From the NCBI GenBank assembly GCA_023415775.1, contig JAEZJM010000018.1, positions 1-64,000 on the forward strand: 64,000 bases of DNA, read 5' to 3'. Position 1 is the stretch's first letter. Each line of letters starts with the position of its first letter. The position numbers were made by a program, and so were the translations under genes. Under the pieces are notes generated by a model that ran no database searches, was not told the DNA's origin, and saw nothing but the letters and a program-made list of their open reading frames with translations. Positions 16,417-23,428 of the stretch are shown in pieces. This DNA is from Bacillota bacterium. GTDB taxonomy: Bacteria; Bacillota; Negativicutes; Sporomusales; UBA7701.

Positions 16417-16880
16417 ATCACCCCCTGAAAGTCAAGCAGGCCGGACGGCAGCGGCATCTGCATCAACGTCTGGAAAATAAGCGCGAAAGCCACCGCCGTG
16501 ATCACCGCCGCCGCCAGCGTCTTCCCCCAACTCGGCGCGCCAAGCAGTCTGGTCAGGAACGCGACGAACAAAAAAGTGGCGATCAGATAACCCAGATACT
16601 CGATCAGCAGCGCGTAAACGACCAGGCTCGCGAAAACCCGGAAAATCATCCATACCTGCCTGTTATCAAGCGCCTGATGATTCCCGGCGATTCTCCCGGC
16701 GGTAAAAAGATGGTAAAGTCCGCAAAGCACCAGGCAGCCCCCCACGATCAGCGGGAAAAGGCCGACCCCCATCTCCTCGTCGTTGAGGCGAAACCCTAGC
16801 GTTACGGCATGCAGCATCGCGCCCGAGCCGACCACGACGGTGGCGGCGCCTAAAATCCTTTCACCAGTAAGCTGCTTCAT
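16413..16880 (-). CDS. tctB: TctB-type small transporter subunit, 155 aa
   Basis: Four hydrophobic segments (about 10-28, 41-57, 85-110 as a pair, 120-145). Blocks ILGAATVVVGSGAML, MGVGLFPLIVGGCLVLCGLY and YLIATFLFVAFLTRLLG match TctB. The ATG at 16880 with GAGGG 5 nt upstream is preferred to the frame's first ATG at 16919. Order tctB-tctA-tctC with overlaps shows a single operon. Confidence 0.88.
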   Translation of the reverse strand: MKQLTGERILGAATVVVGSGAMLHAVTLGFRLNDEEMGVGLFPLIVGGCLVLCGLYHLFTAGRIAGNHQALDNRQVWMIFRVFASLVVYALLIEYLGYLIATFLFVAFLTRLLGAPSWGKTLAAAVITAVAFALIFQTLMQMPLPSGLLDFQGVM

Positions 16881-17276
16881 ACAATCCCTCGTTTCCTGCG
16901 AACTGAAAGAATGCATCATTCTCCGCCAGGCCTCATCCCCTTTTGTAACGCATTTCCGGGCATCTATGATTAAAGGCGGCGTTGCCGCTCATCACTAATG
17001 AGCAATAATTGGCAAAAAAAATCCCCCGTAAATATTTTCCTCCCGCAAAACAAAAAGAGCAGAACTATCGGCCTGCCGATAGAATTACTGCCCCATTGCT
17101 TTCTTTCAGGCATGTCCTCGGCACGTAATCGTTGAAAAAGCTATAGCAACATCTTATAAATCATCCCAACGGAAAGATCGTCACCATAGCGCCTTAGATA
17201 CCTAAAACTGCTGTTATATTTTGAATTATCAATTCGCCAACCTGCTGCCCAACTCCTGCCAGCAGCGAAAAAAATC
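16881..17276. other. Regulatory intergenic region upstream of tctB
   Basis: No gene seen. It is AT-richer than its surroundings and holds two clean inverted repeats: CTATCGGC/GCCGATAG with a 2-bp centre (17065-17082) and GCTCAT/ATGAGC with a 5-bp centre (16987-17003). These are operator candidates for the tct operon. I could not find a convincing promoter; a near sigma-54 pattern close to 16930 has the wrong spacing. Confidence 0.5.
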
Positions 17277-18356
17277 TTACGGTCGCCCTTTCGCCAGAAG
17301 CTCCTTTACCCGCGCCAGCTCGGCCGCACGGCTTTCCAGGTCGGCCAGCGCCGCAGACACGGCCGCCAGCAGCCTCTCCTTCTCCGCATCTTCCAGCGTC
17401 GCCAGCGCGGCCAGCGCTTCCGCCGGCACAGCCTCAGCCGCAGGCACAGCCGCCAGCAGCCTGGCCACCGCCGGCACTACCGCCGCCCCCTCGCGTCCGG
17501 GCCGTTCCGCCGCCGGTTCCGCGGCCTCCCCGGCGCCTGTCACCACAGCCGCCGCCTCGTCCCCGTCCGCCGCTGCCGGCTTCGCCGGGGCCGCCGCAGG
17601 CGCAGCCCCCGCCGGGACCGCCTTAGCCTCCGCCGTCTTCGCCAGCTCCTGGCGGCGTTCGGCGTCCACACTCAGCGCCACCAGCTCATGGCAGGGCATC
17701 TTCAGAAACTTCTCCTTCGTCGGCGCGTCGAACTCCTCGCTCACGAACAGCCCGGCGATCCGCTTCGCGTCCCTGGCGCTCCGCTGATCCTTGGCCACCT
17801 TCAGCGCCAGATTGTCGCGGTACGCCAGCGGCACATCCTTCAGCCCCAGAGCCTGCTCCTCCGACAGCTGGCCGGCGAGGATCTCCGCCCCGCCGTGGAT
17901 GATCCTCCTGATCTCCGGGCCGAACACCAGCAAGGCCAGCTTGTTCGTGATATACTTCTCCGTCTTGCCCAGGCGGCTCGACAGATACTTCTTCGACAGC
18001 TTCCACTTCTCGCCGTCGAGCAGCTTCTGGAAGCCCTCCGCCTCCTCGATCGGCGTGAAATCCCGCCGCTGGATATTCTCGGTCAGTTGCTCGAAATAAA
18101 TATCCAGCTCGTCGGTATTATCGGACAGGATGCACGGGATCTTCCGGAAGCCCAGCATCTTCAGCGCCTTGTAGCGGCGGTTGCCGAACACGATCTTGTA
18201 GCGGCCGTACTTCACCTTGTAAACCTTGATCGGGTTTAAAAGCCCCACCTCGCTGATACTCTCCGCCAGCTCCTCGATCGCCTTCTTGTCGAACTCGCGG
18301 CGCGGCTGCTCGCTATCCTCATCAATCAGATTAATATCGATTTCAACAAGTTTCAC
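17277..18356 (-). CDS. Orphan ParB/Spo0J-like DNA-binding protein, 359 aa
   Basis: GTG 18354-18356 follows GGGAGAGG by 9 nt and yields MKLVEIDINLIDED, the usual ParB start; the ATG at 18377 overlaps that ribosome site. ParB/Srx domain with GNRRYKALK (about 58-66) and TENIQRRDFTPIEEA (about 92-106), then a helix-turn-helix region (LSKKYLSSRLGKTEKYITNKL, about 125-145). The last 130 residues are an Ala/Pro/Glu-rich linker and a coiled coil, unlike chromosomal ParB. No ParA is adjacent. It may be a nucleoid-occlusion-like or transcriptional ParB paralogue rather than a segregation factor. Confidence 0.82.
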   Translation of the reverse strand: MKLVEIDINLIDEDSEQPRREFDKKAIEELAESISEVGLLNPIKVYKVKYGRYKIVFGNRRYKALKMLGFRKIPCILSDNTDELDIYFEQLTENIQRRDFTPIEEAEGFQKLLDGEKWKLSKKYLSSRLGKTEKYITNKLALLVFGPEIRRIIHGGAEILAGQLSEEQALGLKDVPLAYRDNLALKVAKDQRSARDAKRIAGLFVSEEFDAPTKEKFLKMPCHELVALSVDAERRQELAKTAEAKAVPAGAAPAAAPAKPAAADGDEAAAVVTGAGEAAEPAAERPGREGAAVVPAVARLLAAVPAAEAVPAEALAALATLEDAEKERLLAAVSAALADLESRAAELARVKELLAKGRP

Positions 18357-18455
18357 TGCTAATATCCTCTCCCGCATGTCTTGTTTCGCCTCTCAATTCG
18401 ACGGCCTGCCGCATATTCCTGCCCGCCCGCCGGCCGGCGGATGTTTCCACGGGGA

Positions 18456-18485
18456 TTGACACCCGCCCCGCCCCTGCTATATAAT
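18456..18485 (+). promoter_or_regulatory. Sigma-A promoter of the T-box transcript
   Basis: TTGACA (18456-18461), 18-bp spacer, TATAAT (18480-18485): consensus hexamers. Start predicted near 18492. Confidence 0.85.
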
Positions 18486-18491
18486 GGCTGT

Positions 18492-18768
18492 AAATACATA
18501 CTAAAAATGCCATGAGCGGGAGAAGTAAGTTTTTCGGGCCTTGCAGAGAGCCGGTGGCTGGTGCGAACCGGTAGGCAGACTGACTGAAATACACCCGTGA
18601 GCAGCAGGTCGAACCTTCAGTAGACCGCGCCGGAGCGCCCCCGTTACCGGGCTAGGGTATCGGAACCCTTGTGTTCCCGCACCCGACGAGCGGCTTGCCA
18701 CAAGCAAGCAGGGTGGTACCACGGCTTCACATCCCGTCCCTGTAGAAATACAGCGACGGGATTTTTTA
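18492..18768 (+). promoter_or_regulatory. T-box leader, probable tyrosine specifier
   Basis: The T-box sequence AGGGTGGTACCACG is at 18710-18723 and the terminator (stem 18731-18738 region with 18753-18761, then T6) ends at 18768. Stem I begins at CGGG (18517-18520) pairing with CCCG after the specifier loop; the AGTA motif is at 18524-18527 and the GAGAG/GGTG-type apical region at about 18546-18566. In the specifier loop the sequence is GAAA-TAC-A-CCCG, placing codon TAC (Tyr) at 18590-18592. Uncharged tRNA-Tyr would stabilise the antiterminator and switch on the downstream lyase. Confidence 0.9.
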
Positions 18769-18800
18769 TTTTCCAAAACAACAATAAGGAGTGGTTACCG

Positions 18801-20249
18801 ATGTCTGTAGTCAAATTCTACCGTGGCGAAACCGTGCCCCTCGAGCTCCACAAAGTCCGCATCATCCAGAAACTCTCCCTCGTCCCCGTCGAACGCCGCC
18901 TGGCGGCCATCGCCGAAGCCGGCAACAACACCTTCCTTCTCAAAAACCACGACGTCTTCCTCGACATGCTCACCGACAGCGGCGTCAACGCCATGAGCGA
19001 CAGACAGCTCGCCGCCATGATGGAAGCCGACGACAGCTACGCCGGCTCGGCCACCTTCACCAAACTCGAAACCCGCATCAACGACATCTTCGGCAAAAAA
19101 TTCGTCCTCCCCGCCCACCAAGGCAGAGCATGCGAAAACATCATCTCCCAGGCGTTCGTCAGGCCGGGGACCATCATCCCGATGAACTACCACTTTACCA
19201 CCAGCAGGGCCCACGTCGTCTTAAACGGCGGCGCCGTCGAAGAACTCATCATCGACGAAGGCACCGTGGTAACGAGCGACCATCCCTTCAAAGGCAACAT
19301 GGATACCGATAAGCTCGCCGCCCTAATCGAAAAACACGGCGCCGACAAAATCGCCTTCGTCCGCATCGAAACCGGCACCAACCTCATCGGCGGCCAGCCC
19401 CATTCGCTCGCCAACCTGCGAGAGATCCGCCGCGTCTGCGATAAACACGGCATCATCATCGTCTTCGACGCCAGCCTCCTGGCCGACAACCTCCACTTCA
19501 TCAAAACGCGCGAAGCAGCCTGCAAAGACATGTCCATCCGCGAAATCAGCCGCGCCATCGCCGACCTCACCGACATCATCTACTTCTCCGCCCGTAAGCT
19601 CGGCTGCGCCCGCGGCGGCGTCATCTGCACCAACAACGAGCAAGCCTACCTTAAAATGCGCGAACTCGTCACCCTCTACGAAGGCTTCCTCACCTACGGC
19701 GGCATGTCCGTCCGCGAAATCGAAGCCATCGCCGTCGGCCTCGACGAAACCATGGACGAGGACATGATCAACCAGGGGCCGCAGTTCATCGCCTTCATGG
19801 TCGAAGAACTCAAAAAGCGCGGCGTACCCGTCATCACTCCCCCCGGCGGCCTCGGCGCTCACATCGACGCCCGCCAGTTCCTCGCCCACATCCCCCAGCA
19901 CCAATACCCCTCCGCCGCCCTGGCGGCCGCCATCTACATCGCCGGCGGCATCCGCGGCATGGAGCGCGGCACCATGTCCGAAGCCCGCGACGAACAGGGC
20001 AACGAAACCTTCGCCAAAATGGAACTCGTCCGCTTGGCGGTGCCGCGAAGGGTCTTCACCCTCTCCCAGGTCGCGTACGCCGTCGACCGCATCACCTGGC
20101 TGTACGACAACCGCGCCCTCATCGGCGGGCTGGCCTTCACCGAAGAACCGAAACTCCTCAGGTTCTTCTTCGGCAAACTCGCCCCCGTCTCCGGCTGGCA
20201 GGCCGACCTGGCCGCCAAGTTCCGGAAAGACTTCGGCGACAGCCTGTAA
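18801..20249 (+). CDS. Tyrosine phenol-lyase/tryptophanase-family enzyme, 482 aa
   Basis: Beta-eliminating PLP lyase. Hallmarks include TDSGVNAMSDRQLAAMM (58-74), LPAHQGRACENIISQ (103-117), YHFTTSRAH (130-138), FDASLLADN, the PLP site SARKLG (Lys266) and IRGMERGT (384-391). The Arg in MERG (389) corresponds to the Arg that distinguishes tyrosine phenol-lyase from tryptophanase, where it is Ile. The residue before the PLP Lys is Arg rather than the usual Lys. Expected reaction: Tyr to phenol, pyruvate and ammonia, which is reversible. AAGGAG is 10 nt before ATG. Expression is gated by the T-box. Confidence 0.85.
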   Translation: MSVVKFYRGETVPLELHKVRIIQKLSLVPVERRLAAIAEAGNNTFLLKNHDVFLDMLTDSGVNAMSDRQLAAMMEADDSYAGSATFTKLETRINDIFGKKFVLPAHQGRACENIISQAFVRPGTIIPMNYHFTTSRAHVVLNGGAVEELIIDEGTVVTSDHPFKGNMDTDKLAALIEKHGADKIAFVRIETGTNLIGGQPHSLANLREIRRVCDKHGIIIVFDASLLADNLHFIKTREAACKDMSIREISRAIADLTDIIYFSARKLGCARGGVICTNNEQAYLKMRELVTLYEGFLTYGGMSVREIEAIAVGLDETMDEDMINQGPQFIAFMVEELKKRGVPVITPPGGLGAHIDARQFLAHIPQHQYPSAALAAAIYIAGGIRGMERGTMSEARDEQGNETFAKMELVRLAVPRRVFTLSQVAYAVDRITWLYDNRALIGGLAFTEEPKLLRFFFGKLAPVSGWQADLAAKFRKDFGDSL

Positions 20250-20257
20250 GAGCCCAA

Positions 20258-20284
20258 AACCGGCCGGATATCCTCCGGCCGGTT
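20258..20284 (+). terminator. Terminator stem, first of a duplicated pair
   Basis: AACCGGCCGGA pairs with TCCGGCCGGTT around a 5-nt loop, 8 bp after the lyase stop, but the T-tract is missing: repeat A1 starts immediately. The identical stem recurs with its T-tract at 20428-20457. Confidence 0.75.
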
Positions 20285-20411
20285 CAGACTGTCGATAAAG
20301 GCCCATCTGCGGCGTTGCTCCTCAGAGCGCTTGCTTGCGTACGGCCCAAAGTACGCGGCGCGTCGCGCTCTTCCGGCGCGCCTTGCATCTGAACCTTTCT
20401 CACCAGTCTGA
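20285..20411 (-). repeat. Family A palindromic repeat, copy A1
   Basis: About 127 bp in reverse orientation relative to copies A2-A5. Outer arms CAGACTG and CAGTCTG, next arms AAAGGTTCA and TGGGCCTTT (read on the minus strand), central GCGTAC/GTACGC-like arms. It carries the family strings CAGATGC, AGCAAGCGCTCT and CAGATGGGCC. It is flanked by the two copies of the terminator stem. Confidence 0.85.
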
Positions 20412-20427
20412 CTTTGCCTACAAGCTG

Positions 20428-20457
20428 ACCGGCCGGATATCCTCCGGCCGGTTTTTT
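20428..20457 (+). terminator. Terminator, second copy
   Basis: The same ACCGGCCGGA/TCCGGCCGGT stem as at 20258-20284, here with a T6 tract. This is probably the functional end of the lyase transcript. Confidence 0.85.
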
Positions 20458-20557
20458 ATATCCCCCGCAAACCCGTCCCCCGCCGTCAACAACCCTCCGC
20501 CCGGCGCATACCTTATAACATAATAACTCATCATTCGCTACGGGAGGATTGAAAACC

Positions 20558-21229
20558 TTGGAAACCGACACCCTTAGGCCCTTCACCCCCGCAGGCAAAC
20601 ACCGCCTGCCCCCCTTGCCCTACCCCTACGACGCCCTCGAGCCTGTCATCGGCGCCGCCACGCTCCGTTTCCACCACGACCATCACCACAAAGCCTACGT
20701 CGACGGCCTCAACAAGGCCGAACTCGCGCTCGCCGCAGCAAGGGACAATCAAGACTTCAACTATATAAAGTATTGGGAAAACGAACTGGCCTTCAACGGC
20801 TCGGGACACATCCTCCACAGCATCTACTGGACGGTCATGGCTCCCCCCGACAGCGGCGGCGAGCCAGGCCCCTGCGTCACGCGGGAAATCGAAAAATACT
20901 TCGGCAGCCTCGGATCATTTTGTCAACAGTTCGTCGCCGCCACCGTCAAAGTCGAAGGCTCCGGCTGGGGCATACTCGCCTGGAACCCGGCCTGGAGGCG
21001 CCTGGAAATCCTCACCGCCGAAAAACACCAGAACCTTACCCAGTGGGGGGCCATCCCCATCCTCGTCGCCGACGTCTGGGAACACGCCTACTACCTCGAC
21101 TACCAATACAAGCGCGAGGAATACGTCCGCCAATGGCTCAAACTCATCAACTGGTACGAAGTCGAAAACCGCCTCCTCCTCGCCACCGAGGGTCAGCTCC
21201 CCCTCCTGTCCACCGTCGAACTGGAATAA
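20558..21229 (+). CDS. Superoxide dismutase [Fe/Mn], 223 aa
   Basis: Metal ligands are visible: His39 in RFHHDHHHKAYVDGLN, His87 in GHILHSIYW, and Asp172 and His176 in DVWEHAYYLDY. Converts superoxide to oxygen and peroxide in the cytoplasm. No signal peptide. Start: TTG 20558 is 10 nt after GGGAGG; an in-frame TTG at 20549 is too close to it. The N-terminus is about 15 residues longer than typical SodA/SodB. Monocistronic, with TATAACATAAT-like promoter sequence just upstream. Confidence 0.93.
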   Translation: METDTLRPFTPAGKHRLPPLPYPYDALEPVIGAATLRFHHDHHHKAYVDGLNKAELALAAARDNQDFNYIKYWENELAFNGSGHILHSIYWTVMAPPDSGGEPGPCVTREIEKYFGSLGSFCQQFVAATVKVEGSGWGILAWNPAWRRLEILTAEKHQNLTQWGAIPILVADVWEHAYYLDYQYKREEYVRQWLKLINWYEVENRLLLATEGQLPLLSTVELE

Positions 21230-21272
21230 CCACAGGTGCGCCTGGCCGCCAACACATCCGGAAATATCCGAA

Positions 21273-21295
21273 GAACCCGCGAATCCCGCGGGTTC
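21273..21295 (+). terminator. Hairpin after sod
   Basis: GAACCCGCG pairs with CGCGGGTTC around a 5-nt loop; no clear T-tract follows, so termination may be weak. Confidence 0.6.
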
Positions 21296-21314
21296 TCTGC
21301 TGCCTCGGCTTGAC

Positions 21315-21432
21315 GCATCGTATTAGCTTCAGTTATGGCCTGACAATATTTAACGATGCGTACAACACTTTGGATGAACTTATTCATCATAGCGATAGGC
21401 TTATGTATGAAAAAAAACAGCAAAAGATTTGA
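21315..21432 (+). pseudogene. Remnant of a GGDEF (diguanylate cyclase) C-terminus
   Basis: An in-frame stretch of about 38 codons ending in TGA encodes HRISFSYGLTIFND then TLDELIHHSDRLMYEKK, which matches the final strand and helix of GGDEF domains (compare FTVSIG... LYRRADKALYIAK in the intact enzyme at 60935-62086). Nothing upstream extends the domain, so only the 3' end survives. It is AT-rich compared with its neighbours, suggesting a foreign or old origin. Confidence 0.7.
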
Positions 21433-21461
21433 CCGGACTCGCCGTCCGCCAAAAAATTCCC

Positions 21462-21490
21462 TTGACACGCCTCCTCCATAGTGTTATCCT
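21462..21490 (+). promoter_or_regulatory. Sigma-A promoter with long leader
   Basis: TTGACA (21462-21467), 17-bp spacer, TATCCT (21485-21490). The downstream coding start is at 21651, giving a leader of about 150 nt. Confidence 0.7.
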
Positions 21491-21496
21491 TATTAA

Positions 21497-21650
21497 GATT
21501 GATTGCCATCAATATTAGAAGTAGTGAAAAATCTGCCTCCCCAGGTTTTCTTCATTCTAGTGAGCGGTTGGTAATAGTCGGAGGTAATTGCGGCTGATAG
21601 CGCCTTGCGGCGTTATGATTACCATCTTAGTAATTACGGAGGAAGAAAAT
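21497..21650 (+). promoter_or_regulatory. Structured 5' leader of the 68-aa gene
   Basis: Several pairings are visible: ATTGAT/ATCAAT near 21500-21515; an outer TGGTAAT/ATTACCA pair enclosing AGTCG/CGGCT and ATAGCGCC/GGCGTTAT hairpins between about 21568 and 21625. An internal GGAGGTAATT is placed inside the fold. No known riboswitch class was recognised. Confidence 0.45.
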
Positions 21651-21857
21651 ATGGAGCTCAGCATCATCAAAAAGCTCGTCAAGCGTCTCGCTTGGCTCGG
21701 ATACACCGCCTATGAGATCAGCGCCATCGTCAGAGACGTCATCGGCGACGACAGCATCGACGACAACATCTGCTCGCTCAAGGCATCCCGGGTCATCTCG
21801 CAGCTCAAGCGCTACGAACAGCTTGGCGCCGACTATTTACTCACCTACAGTAAATAA
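21651..21857 (+). CDS. Small conserved-looking protein, 68 aa
   Basis: ATG 21651 has GGAGGAAG 6 nt upstream; the frame is open to 21588 but that part is the structured leader. The product is helical and mixed-charge: MELSIIKKLVKRLAWLGYTA at the start, then IGDDSIDDNICSLKAS and a Tyr-rich end. No membrane segment. A consensus promoter, long leader and strong terminator mark it as a real, separately regulated gene. Function unknown. Confidence 0.75.
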   Translation: MELSIIKKLVKRLAWLGYTAYEISAIVRDVIGDDSIDDNICSLKASRVISQLKRYEQLGADYLLTYSK

Positions 21858-21866
21858 CGCGACGAA

Positions 21867-21895
21867 AAACAGGAGGGCAACCGCCCTCCTGTTTT
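21867..21895. terminator. Bidirectional terminator
   Basis: AAACAGGAGGGC/GCCCTCCTGTTT with a 4-nt loop, between two convergent genes; A-run before and T-run after. Confidence 0.9.
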
Positions 21896-21906
21896 CAGTT
21901 TGCCGA

Positions 21907-22584
21907 TTAAAAATTGATATCCAATTGGGTCGTTATCGTATTCTTTAAATTTCTGTCGTTATAAATATCATAGCCGACAAGTAACGACGCGTTCGGCGCA
22001 AAAGCGTAAGACACGCCGACATTCAGCGCTCCCAGCGCGCTCTTGCCGCTCTGGTAATCGACGCACACCCACCACTTGTCGTTGAGCTGCTTATCGATGC
22101 TGGCAAGCAGCATCTTGTTATCGGTTCCCAGCGCGTCCTTACGGCCCACGCCGTAGCCGAGGGAATAGCGCCAGTTATTGGCGTCGGTCACGCTCGTCAG
22201 GATATACTTGATCTCCTGGTTGGTGGTCTTGGTCGTGCCGATGTTATACACGCCGGCCACTACGTTCAGATCCGAAGGCGTCTTGCCGGCCAGCTTGAAT
22301 TTGAAATTGAAATACAGCGGGTCTCTCTGGCCGGCGACATAATCGATCCCGGCCTCGCCGTTTTTGAAACCGAATGTCAGGCCATAAGTAGGCGTGGTGA
22401 AAGCGCCGGTAGATTCGCCTGCCTGCAGCGACTTGGCGGTGAAATAATTGTCGATCCCGAAATGAACCTTGTCCGCCGGCTGGATATCGGTCGAAGGAAT
22501 CCAGACCGCGGTCGAAGGCGTAGCCGCTACAGGCGACGCGGCCACAAGAACAAGAAGGCAAGTGAGTAAAAACAGTTTTTTCAT
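21907..22584 (-). CDS. Outer-membrane beta-barrel-type protein, 225 aa
   Basis: Signal peptide MKKLFLLTCLLVLVAASPVAA, cleaved before TPSTA. The mature protein is dominated by alternating hydrophobic strands (YGLTFGFKNGEAGIDYVAG, YFNFKFKLAG, WRYSLGYGVGRKD, LNVGVSYAFAPNASLLVGYD) and ends QLDINF with a terminal Phe, the Bam-recognition signature. This suits a porin-like or surface barrel in a diderm Firmicute. ATG 22584 has GGGAGGG 5 nt upstream. Its leader carries two hairpins, the nearer being a terminator. Confidence 0.78.
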   Translation of the reverse strand: MKKLFLLTCLLVLVAASPVAATPSTAVWIPSTDIQPADKVHFGIDNYFTAKSLQAGESTGAFTTPTYGLTFGFKNGEAGIDYVAGQRDPLYFNFKFKLAGKTPSDLNVVAGVYNIGTTKTTNQEIKYILTSVTDANNWRYSLGYGVGRKDALGTDNKMLLASIDKQLNDKWWVCVDYQSGKSALGALNVGVSYAFAPNASLLVGYDIYNDRNLKNTITTQLDINF

Positions 22585-22666
22585 ACAGACCCTCCCCAAA
22601 TTATTCTCAGTAACGCCCTCCGGGGACACGCAAGCCCCGCTTTTCCTCCCCCCTCCCCGAAAAAAC

Positions 22667-22752
22667 AGAAGTCTTCCGCCGCGGCGGAAGACTTCTTTGT
22701 CCAATATGCCTACAAACAGACGCAGTCTTCCGAAGAAATCGGAAGACTGCGT
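22667..22752 (-). promoter_or_regulatory. Tandem leader hairpins, second a terminator
   Basis: On the minus transcript the first hairpin (22720-22752) has 14-bp arms around AGTCTTCCGA/TCGGAAGACT. The second (22667-22696) is a perfect 15-bp palindrome sharing the AGTCTTCCG core and is followed by T6. Both lie between the promoter (22780-22808) and the barrel-protein start at 22584. Confidence 0.7.
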
Positions 22753-22779
22753 TGTCATCGGCTGATATTGTTTGAATAC

Positions 22780-22808
22780 AGTATAAAGGCTTTTCCTAAT
22801 CTTGGCAA
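22780..22808 (-). promoter_or_regulatory. Sigma-A promoter of the barrel-protein gene
   Basis: Minus strand TTGCCA (22803-22808), 17-bp spacer, TATACT (22780-22785). The leader is about 190 nt. Confidence 0.7.
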
Positions 22809-23006
22809 GAAAATTTCTTTCCCTTCCGCAATTTCGTCCGCTCCGCCCGCCAGGCAACGCAGCGAACAGGCCTTCATCCCAGACAAATACCCACTTCCAA
22901 TCCCCTGGCAGGAATTGGGCGGCCGGAAGTTTAATAATGTCCTAGGAAACACTATTCGGCAAGATCCGGCCGCATATTCTTCTCGGCCGAAAGGAGGCGC
23001 CAGGGT

Positions 23007-23360
23007 ATGAAGTCCAAAGCCAAAAAACCCAAGCCCCCCAAACCGGTGTCCGGCACCGACCTCGTATCCGTCCGCCGGCAGTGGAACAGCTGGGAGATCG
23101 CCCAGGTATACATCGCCGACGTCGCCAACCCCCTCTGGGACGTCGCCGGCGGCGGCACCAAGGAAACCGCCCCCGAAGCCCTCATCTACGGCCACATCTG
23201 GTGCGACGCCCTCGTCTCCGGCAGCGTCGCCCACTCCTGCCTCCACGGCACCGCCCCCCACAGCATCAAAGTCTGCATCCTCCGCCAGGACAACCCGCCG
23301 CGCATCTACAACCACTTCCTCGCCCTCGCCGGACCGAAACCGGCGATGTGGCAGCGCTAA
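23007..23360 (+). CDS. Conserved hypothetical protein, 117 aa
   Basis: AAAGGAGG lies 8 nt before ATG. The Lys/Pro-rich N-terminus (MKSKAKKPKPPKP) is followed by a compact domain with WNSWEIAQVYIADVANPLWDV, HIWCDALVSGSVAHSCLHG and two further Cys. No signal peptide. No family recognised. It may share a transcript with the MORN gene 68 bp downstream. Confidence 0.65.
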   Translation: MKSKAKKPKPPKPVSGTDLVSVRRQWNSWEIAQVYIADVANPLWDVAGGGTKETAPEALIYGHIWCDALVSGSVAHSCLHGTAPHSIKVCILRQDNPPRIYNHFLALAGPKPAMWQR

Positions 23361-23428
23361 AATCCGGCTGCTCATCTGGCCATAATTACATACGCCGATT
23401 CGTAATCAGCTTACAAGGAGGTATTGTC

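Noticed and set aside
16925..16945. TGGCGGAGAATGATGC considered as a sigma-54 promoter for tctB
   Set aside because: GG and GC are 11 bp apart rather than 10, and the -12 element is poor.
18441..18455. TGTTTCCACGGGGA resembles half of a parS site near the ParB-like gene
   Set aside because: Only one half matches the parS palindrome and the other arm is degenerate.
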